A stretch of DNA of 64,000 nucleotides. Source: Undibacterium sp. YM2 (GTDB lineage Bacteria; Pseudomonadota; Gammaproteobacteria; Burkholderiales; Burkholderiaceae_D). Where the stretch lies: positions 1,240,001-1,304,000 of the forward strand of contig NZ_AP018441.1 of NCBI RefSeq assembly GCF_009937975.1, given 5' to 3'. How positions within the stretch are numbered: the first letter of the stretch is position 1; each line of letters begins with the position of its first letter. Below, in pieces: positions 1 through 9,321 of this stretch. The notes beneath the pieces were generated by a model. The model was given only the letters and a program-made list of their open reading frames with translations, ran no database searches and was not told where the DNA came from. A program made the position numbers and the translations under genes.

Positions 1-651
1 GCGGCAGTTGCCGCTTACCTGATCGGTTCACTGTCGTTTGCAGTGGTGGTCAGCAAGCTGTTTGGCCTGGCTGATCCGCGCACTTATGGCTCAAAAAACC
101 CGGGCGCGACTAATGTACTGCGTAGCGGGAACAAGGCGGCAGCGATACTGACCCTGTTGGGCGATGCCTTCAAGGGCTGGTTGGCGGTATGGCTGGCAAT
201 CCGCTACCAGGATCAGTTTGATTTGGGTGACGCCGGTGTTGCCATCGTTGCCCTGGCAGTATTCATCGGTCATTTGTGGCCAGTGTTTTTCAAGTTCGTT
301 GGCGGCAAGGGCGTAGCGACGGCAGCCGGTATCTTGATCGGCATTGATATCTGGCTGGGTGTGGCGACACTGGTGAGCTGGCTGATGGTGGCGTTTGCTT
401 TCCGTTACTCTTCACTCGCAGCCCTGGTCGCGGCGATATTTGCGCCTTTTTATTATGGTCTCTTGTTTGGGCCTGACATCAAAATGGCGGCCATTGCCGT
501 GATGAGCGGGCTGCTGGTGTATCGCCATAGCCAGAATATCGCGAACCTGATCGCAGGCAAGGAAAGCCGTTTGGGTAGCAAGAAGACGGCAGTGAAAGAT
601 GACAAGAAAGACGGCAAGAAAGAAGATAAAACGCAGGACAAGAAAAAATAA
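1..651 (+). CDS. plsY: Glycerol-3-phosphate acyltransferase PlsY (5' end outside window)
   Basis: Inner-membrane enzyme that transfers an acyl group from acyl phosphate to glycerol-3-phosphate, the first step of phospholipid synthesis. The frame is open from base 1, so the N-terminus lies before the window and about 216 residues are visible. Family signatures seen: [12 protein letters not shown] near the start, [15 protein letters not shown] in the middle, and several hydrophobic membrane segments. After the last membrane segment the protein ends in an unusual tail of about 30 residues made almost only of Lys, Asp, Gln and Thr, longer and more charged than a typical PlsY end. PlsY assignment is firm; the role of the tail is unknown. 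Confidence 0.95.
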   Translation, partial: AAVAAYLIGSLSFAVVVSKLFGLADPRTYGSKNPGATNVLRSGNKAAAILTLLGDAFKGWLAVWLAIRYQDQFDLGDAGVAIVALAVFIGHLWPVFFKFVGGKGVATAAGILIGIDIWLGVATLVSWLMVAFAFRYSSLAALVAAIFAPFYYGLLFGPDIKMAAIAVMSGLLVYRHSQNIANLIAGKESRLGSKKTAVKDDKKDGKKEDKTQDKKK

Positions 652-747
652 GTCTTAAATATTGCAAATAAATCTAGATTATTCGCTACCCCTCACTTAT
701 GCTTAAAAAGCTCCATGCTTTTTTATTCATAAATGAGGGGTTTGCTT

Positions 748-1209
748 ATGCTGACGCGATTTGTGAAACTTTGGATGGCAGGCTTGTTCACTCTGGGCTT
801 GATGAGTTTTCCGGCCCAGGCGGCAGAGCATGGCAGTGCCAATGAGGCCAAGGCCATGGTGCAAAAAGCCATCGATGCGATGAAAAAGCATGGTGTCGAG
901 GCGACTGTAGCCGAGATCAACAAGCGCGATGGTCAGTATCAGGACCGTGACTTATATGTCGTTGTGTATGACATGAATGGCAAAAATCTCGCCCACCTGA
1001 ATCCCAAGATGGTAGGCAAGGAGATGTTTGACCTCACCGATGTCGATGGCAAATTTTTTATACGCGAGCGTATAGAACTGGTCAAAGCCAAGGGCAAAGC
1101 CTGGCAGGATTATAAATTCGTCAACCCCACGACCAAGCAGATCGAACCCAAGTCCATGTATGTAGAGAAATTCGAGAATGTGATCGTTGGCTGCGGCATC
1201 TATAAATAG
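748..1209 (+). CDS. Periplasmic single Cache-domain protein
   Basis: Small secreted protein of 153 residues. The start at 748 is preferred over an in-frame ATG at 733 because the GAGGGG at 734-739 then serves as a ribosome binding site at normal spacing. A signal peptide is visible (MLTRFVKLWMAGLFTLGLM, cleaved after AQA). The mature part reads as one sCache_2-type small-molecule-binding domain, with KKHGVEATVAEIN, LYVVVYDMNGKNLAHLNP and the closing VIVGCGIYK typical of stand-alone Cache proteins. No transmembrane output domain is attached, so it probably binds a ligand in the periplasm, possibly for a separate receptor. Ligand unknown. Confidence 0.8.
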   Translation: MLTRFVKLWMAGLFTLGLMSFPAQAAEHGSANEAKAMVQKAIDAMKKHGVEATVAEINKRDGQYQDRDLYVVVYDMNGKNLAHLNPKMVGKEMFDLTDVDGKFFIRERIELVKAKGKAWQDYKFVNPTTKQIEPKSMYVEKFENVIVGCGIYK

Positions 1210-1226
1210 TGCTGCCGTGGATAAAA

Positions 1227-2255
1227 TCAGGCGGCGATCAATTCCTGTAAAGGCCAGCGCGGCTTCACATTAAATCCGTAATCTTTGGTCGCCAGGCCGG
1301 GATTGTTTTTCAGGCGCATGGCACCTGCAAAGGCGATCATTGCACCATTGTCGGTACAGAATTCCAGCTCAGGGTAATACACCTGGAAGCGCTTCTTCGC
1401 TGCTGCCGCATTCAGGGACGCGCGCAACTGCTGGTTGGCCCCAACACCACCAGCGATCACCAGACGCTTCAGGCCACTTTCTTTCATCGCGGTGACGCAT
1501 TTGGCGGTCAGCACTGCGACGATGGCATCGACAAAACCACGCGCAATATTTGCCTTGTCCTGCTCACAGATATTTGATGGATGGTTTTTGACGACTGTCA
1601 GCACCGCTGTTTTCAAACCAGAAAAGCTGAAGTTCAGGTCCTTGGAGTGCAGCATGGGACGTGGGAACTGGTAAGCTGCAGGGTCGCCAAATTCTGCCAA
1701 GCGCGAGATAGCCGGTCCACCGGGGTAAGACAGGCCCAGCAATTTGGCTGACTTGTCAAAAGCTTCACCTGCAGCATCGTCCAGGGTTTCGCCCAGTAAC
1801 TGGTAACGACCAACGCCATCCACCCGCATCAACTGGGTATGCCCGCCAGAGACCAGCAGGGCGATAAAGGGGAACTCCGGTGGCTGGCTGGCGAGCAAGG
1901 GGGACAGCAAATGGCCTTCCAGGTGATGGACACCGAGCACGGGCTTATCGAGTGCCATACCGAGGCCGCAGGCAACCGCGGCACCAACCAGCAGGGCCCC
2001 GGCCAGGCCAGGCCCCTGGGTATAGGCAATCGCATCGATGGCCTGTTTGTCTGTGCCAGACTTAGTCAGCACTTCAGTCAGCAGGGGCAGGGCGCGGCGT
2101 ATATGGTCGCGTGACGCCAGTTCAGGCACGACACCACCATATTCCTGGTGCATGGCGATTTGCGAATGCAGGGCATGCGCAAGCAGGCCGCGCTCTGTGT
2201 CATACAGGGCCAGGCCGGTTTCGTCACAGGAGGATTCAACGCCGAGAACTATCAT
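1227..2255 (-). CDS. tsaD: tRNA N6-adenosine threonylcarbamoyltransferase TsaD
   Basis: Transfers the threonylcarbamoyl group to A37 of ANN-decoding tRNAs, working with TsaB and TsaE in the cytoplasm. The frame is open further upstream, but the family's conserved start [19 protein letters not shown] begins at 2255 and gives 342 residues, the usual length. Metal-ligand motif HLEGH (within [12 protein letters not shown]), the nucleotide-binding [10 protein letters not shown] and the late [12 protein letters not shown] motif are all present. It converges on the Cache gene with a 17-base gap and diverges from the ANTAR regulator. Firm assignment. Confidence 0.97.
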   Translation of the reverse strand: MIVLGVESSCDETGLALYDTERGLLAHALHSQIAMHQEYGGVVPELASRDHIRRALPLLTEVLTKSGTDKQAIDAIAYTQGPGLAGALLVGAAVACGLGMALDKPVLGVHHLEGHLLSPLLASQPPEFPFIALLVSGGHTQLMRVDGVGRYQLLGETLDDAAGEAFDKSAKLLGLSYPGGPAISRLAEFGDPAAYQFPRPMLHSKDLNFSFSGLKTAVLTVVKNHPSNICEQDKANIARGFVDAIVAVLTAKCVTAMKESGLKRLVIAGGVGANQQLRASLNAAAAKKRFQVYYPELEFCTDNGAMIAFAGAMRLKNNPGLATKDYGFNVKPRWPLQELIAA

Positions 2256-2399
2256 ATCTGTTTCTAAGTAAGGGAAAAGCAAGCGAATGACATAGGCATG
2301 GCAAGAATGCAAGTGATTGTCCGCTTGTATTCCAGCGCAGGGATTGGTGTGATTCTTGCTATTGCTGGTAAACGTAATTATATCTGGCATGGGCCATCA

Positions 2400-3077
2400 A
2401 TGCGCGGCAAAGCAAATACTGACGAAGCGACAACACCGGCAACACCAGCATCAACCAGTCTGCGGATTGTGGTGGTGAACACGGTCATCCAGCGCGAAGA
2501 CGAGTTGCAGGAACACGCCCAGGCACAATTGGCCCGCTCCCGCGCCTTGCGCATAGGCTTGCTGCAAGCGGGTTATAACATCATCGCGGTTATTCCTGGC
2601 GACATCTATATGAGCGAGCGCATCGCCCAGTTGCAGCCAGACATGATCATTATTGATGCCGAGTCTGATTCGCGTGATGTGCTGGAACACATGGTCATGC
2701 TGACCCGCGATGCGCCTCGCCCCATCGTCTTGTTCACTGAAGATGGCAACCAGTCGAACATGGCTGCAGCCATGGAAGCTGGCGTCTCGGCCTATGTAGT
2801 TGCCGGTTTGCATTCTGAGCGCATCAAGCCTGTGCTGGATGTTGCCATGGCGCGCTTCAATGCAGATCAAAAGCTGCGTAGCGAATTATCCGATACCAAG
2901 GCCAAGCTGCAGGAGCGCAAAACCATAGAACGTGCCAAGGGTTTGCTGATGGAGCGCCATCATCTTTCAGAAAACGAGGCCTATCAAAAAATGCGCAAGC
3001 AAGCCATGGAAAAGAACCTGAAGCTGGTCGATCTGGCGCAGCGCATGCTGGATGTGGCGGATTTGCTCGGTGGCTGA
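2400..3077 (+). CDS. nasT: NasT-like ANTAR-domain antiterminator
   Basis: RNA-binding antiterminator of nitrate assimilation, 225 residues from the ATG at 2400; the frame is open back to 2298 but lacks family similarity there. A receiver-like domain spans about residues 20-140 (LRIVVVNTV, MIIIDAESDSRDVLEH, PIVLFTEDGN). It is followed by a short coiled coil and a C-terminal ANTAR three-helix domain (residues about 165-220, with ERAKGLLMERHHLSENEAY). The gene sits directly upstream of a nitrate-type ABC transporter operon whose leader carries matching RNA hairpins, which strongly supports the role. The usual partner sensor NasS is not in the window. No good ribosome binding site is visible before 2400, so the exact start is uncertain. 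Confidence 0.88.
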   Translation: MRGKANTDEATTPATPASTSLRIVVVNTVIQREDELQEHAQAQLARSRALRIGLLQAGYNIIAVIPGDIYMSERIAQLQPDMIIIDAESDSRDVLEHMVMLTRDAPRPIVLFTEDGNQSNMAAAMEAGVSAYVVAGLHSERIKPVLDVAMARFNADQKLRSELSDTKAKLQERKTIERAKGLLMERHHLSENEAYQKMRKQAMEKNLKLVDLAQRMLDVADLLGG

Positions 3078-3220
3078 TCTGCTTTGCGCATGGAAATGGT
3101 GCATTGCGTCATTTAAGTGCGCGTCAGTTGGTGTTTTTCAGGGATTTTTATGTCACCACGCTGGCCTGAGGATAAGAGTCTTTTAATTTGAGCTGGCACG
3201 GCAATTGCTGTAGCTAAAGA

Positions 3221-3279
3221 AAGTGCCAAAGCTGGTGCTTAAGAAAAAATGTGAGTCTGACTAACGGCGGCCACCTCAC
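3221..3279 (+). promoter_or_regulatory. Candidate ANTAR-binding RNA (two hexaloop hairpins) in nrt leader
   Basis: Two stem-loops lie side by side. The first (3221-3240) has a 7-bp stem closing the six-base loop AAAGCU. The second (3251-3279) has a 5-bp outer stem, small internal mismatches and an upper stem closing the loop AACGGC. Both loops have A at position 1 and G at position 4, the signature described for ANTAR target RNAs, and they are separated by a 10-base A-rich linker. They sit between nasT and nrtA, just before an intrinsic terminator. CCACC at 3271-3275, in the second hairpin, can instead pair with GGTGG at 3314-3318 inside the terminator, so the two folds could exclude each other. 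Confidence 0.75.
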
Positions 3280-3284
3280 AAGAC

Positions 3285-3333
3285 AAAGGTGTCTTTCCAT
3301 ACGGTTTATCCGTGGTGGAACGACACCTTTTTT
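3285..3333 (+). terminator. Intrinsic terminator (attenuator) in nrt leader
   Basis: Perfect 9-bp stem AAAGGTGTC (3285-3293) with GACACCTTT (3322-3330). The enclosed segment can extend the helix through TTCCA/TGGAA and ACGG/CCGT, and a run of six T ends at 3333. It lies 33 bases before nrtA and after the ANTAR-type hairpins, so it is probably the regulated terminator that NasT overrides when nitrate is present. Confidence 0.85.
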
Positions 3334-3366
3334 CATTATAGAAATCAATTTAGCTGGAGTGCAGAC

Positions 3367-4650
3367 ATGTCGAATCAGGAAACTTCTAATCATCTCATCA
3401 AGACGCAGGTAGAAAATGAACCTAATTTTAAACGTCGCAGTTTCTTGCAAACTGCTGCACTGGCAAGCGGGGCAGGCATCATGGGCTTGAGTACTGGTGG
3501 GGTATGGGCTGCGGGATCAGACAAGCCAGAAAAAGAAGAAGTGCACATAGGCTTCATTCCTCTGACGGATTGCGCTTCGGTGGTGATGGCATCGGTGCTG
3601 GGTTTTGATAAAAAGTACGGTATCAAGATTATCCCGAGCAAAGAATCTTCCTGGGCCAGCGTGCGTGACAAACTCGTCAATGGCGAACTCGATGCTGCCC
3701 ATGTTTTATATGGTTTGATTTATGGCGTACAGCTTGGGGTAGGCGGGAATAAAAAAGACATGGCCGTGCTGATGACGCTGAACAATAACGGCCAGGCCAT
3801 TACCTTGTCGAAGAAGCTGGCAGAGAAAGGCGCTGTAGATGGCGCGGGTCTGGCCAAGCTCATGCAAAGCGACAAGCGCGAATATACTTTCGCCCAGACT
3901 TTCCCTACCGGCACCCATGCGATGTGGTTGTATTACTGGCTGGCAGCACATGGTATCAACCCCATGAAAGATGCCAAGGTGATAACCGTGCCACCACCGC
4001 AAATGGTGGCAAATATGCGGGTCGGTAATATGGATGGTTATTGCGTAGGTGAGCCCTGGAATCACAGGGCAATTGCCGACGGCATAGGCATTACGGCCAC
4101 AACGACACAGGACATCTGGAAAGATCATCCAGAAAAAGTTTTGGGTACCACTTCTGAATTCGTACAGAAATATCCAAACACGGCGCGGGCAGTTGTCGCC
4201 GCTATTCTCGATGCCAGCCGCTGGATAGACGCGTCCTTGTCCAACAAGACCAAGATGGCAGAAACCATTGCCGACAAATCCTATGTAAACACCTCGGTCG
4301 ATGTCATCAATCAGCGCATTCTGGGACGCTATCAAAATGGCTTGGGCAAGACTTGGGACGACCCTAACTACATGAAATTTTTTAATGACGGTGCAGTGAA
4401 TTTCCCTTACCTGTCTGATGGCATGTGGTTCCTGACCCAGCACAAGCGCTGGGGTTTATTGAAGGCGGATCCCGATTACCTGGCGGTGGCAAAAGCGGTT
4501 AACCGCATCGACATCTACAAGGACGCCGCGACCATGGCCAAGGTATCCGTACCAAAAGACCCTATGCGCAGCAGCAAGTTGTTGGACGGTACGGTCTGGG
4601 ATGGCAAGAACCCGGCTGCCTACGCAGCTTCTTTCAAAATCAAGGCTTAA
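3367..4650 (+). CDS. nrtA: Nitrate ABC transporter substrate-binding protein (NrtA/CmpA family)
   Basis: Periplasmic solute-binding protein, 427 residues from the ATG at 3367, which has GGAG 8 bases upstream; the frame is open further back but that part lies in the attenuator. A Tat-type signal (FKRRSFLQTAALASGAG, residues about 19-40) indicates folded export. The mature part has the NrtA/CmpA pattern: HIGFIPLTDCASVVMA at its start, GLIYGVQLG, and GYCVGEPWNHRA in the second lobe. It is followed by permease and ATPase genes with 9-base spacing and then overlap, so one operon. Nitrate rather than bicarbonate or cyanate is inferred from the NasT gene and the ANTAR leader. Confidence 0.9.
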   Translation: MSNQETSNHLIKTQVENEPNFKRRSFLQTAALASGAGIMGLSTGGVWAAGSDKPEKEEVHIGFIPLTDCASVVMASVLGFDKKYGIKIIPSKESSWASVRDKLVNGELDAAHVLYGLIYGVQLGVGGNKKDMAVLMTLNNNGQAITLSKKLAEKGAVDGAGLAKLMQSDKREYTFAQTFPTGTHAMWLYYWLAAHGINPMKDAKVITVPPPQMVANMRVGNMDGYCVGEPWNHRAIADGIGITATTTQDIWKDHPEKVLGTTSEFVQKYPNTARAVVAAILDASRWIDASLSNKTKMAETIADKSYVNTSVDVINQRILGRYQNGLGKTWDDPNYMKFFNDGAVNFPYLSDGMWFLTQHKRWGLLKADPDYLAVAKAVNRIDIYKDAATMAKVSVPKDPMRSSKLLDGTVWDGKNPAAYAASFKIKA

Positions 4651-4659
4651 GGAGTTGCC

Positions 4660-5559
4660 ATGAATACCCTGGTACATGGTGTAATGCCCGCAACAGACGA
4701 TGCCGCCAGCGCTGCAACGACAACGAAGGAAGTAAACGTGGTCAAGGAAATCAAACCTAAAAAAGAAAAAAAGCCACGTTCGTTCCGGCCTTTTTTCCTG
4801 AGTGTGTTGCCGCCTTTGTTTGGTGTCGGCATGCTGATATTGATCTGGGAAATCATTGCAATCAAGAACACGACTTTTCCTTCACCATGGGTGACTTTGC
4901 AGGAAGCCGTTAAGGTATTCTCTGATCCCTTTTATCAAAAAGGGCCAAATGACCAGGGTATAGGCTGGAATATTTTTGCTTCGCTCAAGCGGGTTGCAGT
5001 TGGCTTTGGCTTGGCTGCAGCGGCAGGTATACCGTTGGGGTTTTTGATAGGCCGTTTCAAGTTCCTGTCCGGCATGTTTAATCCCATCATCAGTCTGTTG
5101 AAGCCGGTCTCGCCGCTGGCCTGGCTGCCTATAGGTTTGCTGGTATTCAAGTCGGCTCATCCGGCGGCGATCTGGTCTATTTTTATTTGTTCAATCTGGC
5201 CCATGATCATCAATACTGCAATCGGTGTGCAGCGCGTTCCACAAGATTATATGAATGTCGCTCGCGTGCTCAATTTGTCTGAATGGAAAATCATCACGCG
5301 CATTCTCCTGCCCTCGGTGCTGCCCTATATGCTGACCGGCGTCAGGCTGGCGATAGGCACGGCATGGCTGGTTATCGTTGCGGCAGAAATGCTGACCGGT
5401 GGTGTAGGCATAGGCTTCTGGGTCTGGGACGAATGGAATAATCTGAACGTTCCACACATCATCATCGCCATCGTCGTCATCGGCATGGTGGGGCTGATAC
5501 TTGAGCAAATCCTGGTGGCGATAGCACGCGCCTTTACTTATGAAGATGTGGGGACATGA
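4660..5559 (+). CDS. nrtB: Nitrate ABC transporter permease
   Basis: Inner-membrane permease of the NrtB/SsuC type, 299 residues. A basic cytoplasmic N-terminus of about 45 residues ([13 protein letters not shown]) precedes six hydrophobic segments. The coupling EAA loop is seen as [20 protein letters not shown], which contacts the ATPase. It has a good GGAG site before the ATG and ends by overlapping the ATPase gene in an ATGA. Forms a transporter with the flanking gene products. Confidence 0.93.
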   Translation: MNTLVHGVMPATDDAASAATTTKEVNVVKEIKPKKEKKPRSFRPFFLSVLPPLFGVGMLILIWEIIAIKNTTFPSPWVTLQEAVKVFSDPFYQKGPNDQGIGWNIFASLKRVAVGFGLAAAAGIPLGFLIGRFKFLSGMFNPIISLLKPVSPLAWLPIGLLVFKSAHPAAIWSIFICSIWPMIINTAIGVQRVPQDYMNVARVLNLSEWKIITRILLPSVLPYMLTGVRLAIGTAWLVIVAAEMLTGGVGIGFWVWDEWNNLNVPHIIIAIVVIGMVGLILEQILVAIARAFTYEDVGT

Positions 5560-6374
5560 TCATGAATGAAATCGACAACAAGTACATAGAGATCAATCAG
5601 GTAGAGATGGTCTTCAATACCAAAAAAGGCAGTTTTCATGCATTGCGCGATATCAACCTGAATGTCAAAAAGGGCGAGTTCATCACCCTGATCGGTCACT
5701 CTGGTTGCGGAAAATCGACGCTGCTGAATCTGATTGCTGGTCTGACTAATGCCAGCTCCGGCACCTTGCTGTGCGCACACAGGGAAATTTCTGGACCATC
5801 ACCAGAACGCGGCGTGGTATTCCAGAATCATTCTTTATTACCCTGGCTGACCTGCTATGAGAATGTCTTCCTGGCGGTGGAGCGCGTATTTGGCGCAACC
5901 GAGAATGGGACGAAACTGCAAAAGCGCACCATGCAAGCCCTGTCACTGGTGGGGCTCACGCATGCCGAGAAAAAACGCCCGAATGAAATTTCCGGCGGCA
6001 TGAAGCAGCGTGTAGGCATAGCCCGGGCGCTGGCGATAGAACCAAAAGTCTTGCTCATGGACGAGCCCTTCGGTGCTCTTGATGCCCTCACGCGGGCTCA
6101 TCTGCAAGATGAGTTGCTGAAGATCGTCGCCAAGACGCAATCTACCGTCGTTATGGTGACACATGATGTGGATGAAGCGGTGTTATTGTCAGACCGTATC
6201 GTCATGCTGACCAATGGCCCGGCAGCGACTATAGGTGAAATCTTGAAAGTGGATCTGGACAGGCCACGTGACCGCGTGGCACTTGCGCAAAACCCACAAT
6301 ATGCAGCTTACCGCACTGAAGTACTGGAGTTTTTGTATCACCGCCAATCACATCCTGTGCATGATGCTGCCTGA
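5556..6374 (+). CDS. nrtC: Nitrate ABC transporter ATP-binding protein
   Basis: ABC ATPase of 272 residues that powers nitrate uptake. Motifs in order: Walker [11 protein letters not shown]-loop [11 protein letters not shown], signature ISGGMKQR, Walker [13 protein letters not shown], switch His in VTHDVDEA. It lacks the substrate-binding-like C-terminal extension of cyanobacterial NrtC, so it resembles NrtD or SsuB in architecture and probably acts as a homodimer. Start is ATG 5556 overlapping the permease stop, or the second ATG at 5562. The operon ends here, followed by stable hairpins. Confidence 0.9.
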   Translation: MIMNEIDNKYIEINQVEMVFNTKKGSFHALRDINLNVKKGEFITLIGHSGCGKSTLLNLIAGLTNASSGTLLCAHREISGPSPERGVVFQNHSLLPWLTCYENVFLAVERVFGATENGTKLQKRTMQALSLVGLTHAEKKRPNEISGGMKQRVGIARALAIEPKVLLMDEPFGALDALTRAHLQDELLKIVAKTQSTVVMVTHDVDEAVLLSDRIVMLTNGPAATIGEILKVDLDRPRDRVALAQNPQYAAYRTEVLEFLYHRQSHPVHDAA

Positions 6375-6402
6375 ACTTGCCTGAATGCAGTATTTGCTGG
6401 GA

Positions 6403-6490
6403 GCGGTGGTTTTTAGTTTCTTTAAAACCACCCGCATGCAGAAACTCCGTCGCCGCCGCCATTTCATTGTTTTCTGGCAATGAAATGGCG
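6403..6490 (+). terminator. Twin hairpins ending the nrt operon
   Basis: Two successive stem-loops follow the ATPase stop. The first pairs GGTGGTTTT (6405-6413) with AAAACCACC (6424-6432). The second is a perfect 13-bp stem, CGCCATTTCATTG (6457-6469) with CAATGAAATGGCG (6478-6490), followed by a T-rich stretch without a long T run. Likely transcript end or 3' stabiliser. Confidence 0.6.
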
Positions 6491-6841
6491 TTTCCGCATT
6501 TTATTTGTAGTCCATGCAATAAATTATCTAAATGCAATGTTTGGAATGTTTTGTCATCAAAAGAACTACAATATGAAATATAAGTATCCGTTCAATTCAC
6601 CAAATGAAAAATAGTTTTCATTTTTAATGCGGCTAATTGTGACAATATGTGCGGAAATCAATTAAATCTATGAGAGAATGCCTAATTGTTTTGGAAACAT
6701 TTTTTTACAGATTCATAGGGATTTGTTGATGTGAATGTGGTCAGGGATACCTCTGGGCAAATAATTGTTTTGCCGCAAGAGTGCAGGTATTTTTTCCATG
6801 AATGCGCAACAGGTTCTGGCTTTTTATATTGATTGCATGAC
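6491..6841. other. AT-rich intergenic region, no gene seen
   Basis: About 350 bases between the nrt operon hairpins and the GGDEF/EAL gene. The region is clearly more AT-rich than its flanks and carries no convincing reading frame on either strand. It presumably holds the promoter of the downstream gene, but I could not pick out a clear -35/-10 pair. Confidence 0.5.
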
Positions 6842-9142
6842 ATGTTTCGCTGGCTTTTTCTTAATGAAAGTGCATTAACGCCTGCCGAGCACGCTGCATG
6901 GAAATTAAGTGCACTACGTATCATTTTGATGTCCGGCTTTGTGCTGGAGGCGGCAGTAGCGATTCACAGTTCCCTGGACGCAATCGCAGTTGGTGCTTAT
7001 CAGGTGCTGTGGGTGGTTGGCTTTTTCTATGCGGTGCTGGCATTGGGCTTGTACTATTCATCCCGTCATCTGCGCGCCGGTGCCGCTATACTCATAGGCA
7101 CGGTATATGCGTCTGCATTCGCCATTGTTTGTCTCGTCGATCAGTTCGAAATAGCCAAGTTTGGCTATATCTTCATCTATACCACCCCCATTATTGCCCG
7201 CCTGTTCTTTGGTACCCGGCTTGCCTTGGGTCTCATGGCATTCAATGTATTGCCTTTTCTTTTACTGTTGCTGAACCGTCCCCTGTTCAATGTGCCTGGT
7301 TTTGATGTGACCCTGCCTGCCAGCAATACCTATATACAGTCTCTGTTATTCCTGTTCTTTAATACCTGCGTACCCTTGGCGGTGTTCAGGGTTTTGCACG
7401 AACTCGACGTATCAGCATTGCGCTATCGCCAGGCCAGTGCAGCGCTGGAAGTAAGCCATGCGCAATATGAAGAAGTATTCCAGAACGCCGGCACAGCTTT
7501 GTTGCTAACTGATGCGAGTGGGCAAATCCTGCAGGCGAATCAGCTAGCCAATAATTTGCTTGGACGAGAGGCAGATGATGATGGCGACCGCGCCTTGTTT
7601 GGCTGGTTGTCGCTGGATAACAGTGTGCGCTTGAAAAGCCCGAACGCCGAAGAATCAGAAAACATGCGCATGTCGGCTTACCGCACGCGTGATGGCAAGC
7701 TGGTTGCACTGGAAAATATTTCTCAGACTTCTACCGATCACTACATCGTCGCCTTGCGCGATGTTTCTGGCCTGCATTCCATGCATCACGCATTGCAGCT
7801 CAGCCTGCAGCGTGAAGATTACCTGAGTCGTCATGATGCCCTGACCAATCTCCCCAACCGTGACATGTTGCGCAGCCACCTGCAAGGCGTGCTTGGGAAT
7901 AATGATGAAACCAAAGTCACTGCCCTGGTGTCTTTCCGGCTGAACAGCATACGTCATGCCAACCAGCAGTTTGGTGCTCATACTGGCGATATCCTGCTGC
8001 GCCGTTTTGCCGAAGAGTTATCACGTGCCTTGCCCAAGAATTGTTTTTGTGCACGCCTGCGCAGTATCGTGTTTTCATTCGTCGTTGAGAATTCGCGCAC
8101 CCCAGGTGAAATCATCAAGCTGGTAGAAAAAGTCAGGAATAATTTACCCAAAGAGCTGGAAATCAATGGCGAGAATTTATTGATACAGTTCTCTGCCGGT
8201 ATCGCCCTGGTCAGGCCAGAAGATGTTGATCCCGATGACCTGATACGCCGTAGCGAAGTGGCGCTCGATACTGCCCGCCGCTCCAGTGACCAGAGTGTCA
8301 CCTTGTTCGATGAAGAAGATGCCCTGCAGATACGCCGCAGTGTCGAGATTGAAGTTGGCATCGTCAATGGCCTCAAGCAGGATGAATTCCGTCTGGTATA
8401 TCAACCCAAGGTCGATAAGCATGGCAAGATCGCAGGCCTGGAAGCCTTGCTGCGCTGGGAATCACCCAGCCTGGGCAATGTCGCACCGGCAGAATTTATT
8501 CCGATTGCCGAGCGCGCAGGCCTGATACGCCTGATCAGCAACTATGTCATGAACCAGGTGTGTTGCCAGGTCAGGGACTGGCTTAACCGCTTTGCTGATT
8601 GTCCCGTGATTGCGCTGAATTTATCGGCGACAGATATCGCCCGCAATGACTTGCTGCAACTGATAGACAGTTGTTGTAACCGCTACGATATCGCCCCTTC
8701 CTATATCGAATTTGAGATTACCGAGACCGGCCTGATCGCGAATGAAGCCCTGACCATCCACCATCTTGATGAACTCAAGGCACGCGGTTTCAATATTGCG
8801 ATTGATGATTTTGGTACTGGCTATTCATCGCTGTCCAAGCTCAGCCATTTTCCGGCACAGAGCGTCAAGATTGACCGTTCCTTCGTTGCCCAGATAGGCA
8901 ATAACAAGAAGAGCGAAATGATCATCAAGGCGATTATCTCACTGGCCAATATCCTGTCCTGTCACACGGTTGCCGAGGGTGTGGAAAACGAAGAGCAGGA
9001 ACGATTCCTCAAAGAGATAGGCTGCGATTATTTCCAGGGATATTATTATTACAGGCCACTCGAAGTCTCTGCACTGGAATTACTGTTGACCGAAATGCCA
9101 GCCAAAGAAGCTGCGCCATCTTATAAATTCAAACTTGCCTGA
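6842..9142 (+). CDS. Membrane PAS-GGDEF-EAL protein with degenerate GGDEF, likely c-di-GMP phosphodiesterase
   Basis: About 766 residues from the ATG at 6842 (a TTG at 6833 is the alternative; neither has a clear ribosome site). About six hydrophobic segments fill residues 20-190, then a PAS-like domain (about 200-310), a GGDEF domain (about 330-485) and an EAL domain (about 500-755). The GGDEF active-site motif is replaced by RSIVF in the context RLRSIVFSFVV, so cyclase activity is not expected. The EAL domain keeps its catalytic set: EALLRW, NLSATD, EITETG, DDFGTGYSS, the KIDRSF lysine, AEGVE and the late Gln in YFQGY. Prediction: a membrane-tethered c-di-GMP phosphodiesterase with a regulatory GGDEF remnant. 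Confidence 0.88.
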   Translation: MFRWLFLNESALTPAEHAAWKLSALRIILMSGFVLEAAVAIHSSLDAIAVGAYQVLWVVGFFYAVLALGLYYSSRHLRAGAAILIGTVYASAFAIVCLVDQFEIAKFGYIFIYTTPIIARLFFGTRLALGLMAFNVLPFLLLLLNRPLFNVPGFDVTLPASNTYIQSLLFLFFNTCVPLAVFRVLHELDVSALRYRQASAALEVSHAQYEEVFQNAGTALLLTDASGQILQANQLANNLLGREADDDGDRALFGWLSLDNSVRLKSPNAEESENMRMSAYRTRDGKLVALENISQTSTDHYIVALRDVSGLHSMHHALQLSLQREDYLSRHDALTNLPNRDMLRSHLQGVLGNNDETKVTALVSFRLNSIRHANQQFGAHTGDILLRRFAEELSRALPKNCFCARLRSIVFSFVVENSRTPGEIIKLVEKVRNNLPKELEINGENLLIQFSAGIALVRPEDVDPDDLIRRSEVALDTARRSSDQSVTLFDEEDALQIRRSVEIEVGIVNGLKQDEFRLVYQPKVDKHGKIAGLEALLRWESPSLGNVAPAEFIPIAERAGLIRLISNYVMNQVCCQVRDWLNRFADCPVIALNLSATDIARNDLLQLIDSCCNRYDIAPSYIEFEITETGLIANEALTIHHLDELKARGFNIAIDDFGTGYSSLSKLSHFPAQSVKIDRSFVAQIGNNKKSEMIIKAIISLANILSCHTVAEGVENEEQERFLKEIGCDYFQGYYYYRPLEVSALELLLTEMPAKEAAPSYKFKLA

Positions 9143-9321
9143 CATGCTTCATGTCATATTTCCCGCATATGCATCAATGATTTGCGATGGAATGCGCATA
9201 AAAATTTGTGCATCTGCGGAATTACTCATCACATAAATTAACATTCGCTGTCAACGCCATCCACGAAATTGCGTTGGATAGTGTAGATTGATGCTTTGTG
9301 TTTGATCATGTTCAAGCGCAG

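Noticed and set aside
6377..6583. A 68-codon frame after the nrt operon
   Set aside because: It spans two strong hairpins that look like the operon end, and the peptide has no recognisable feature.
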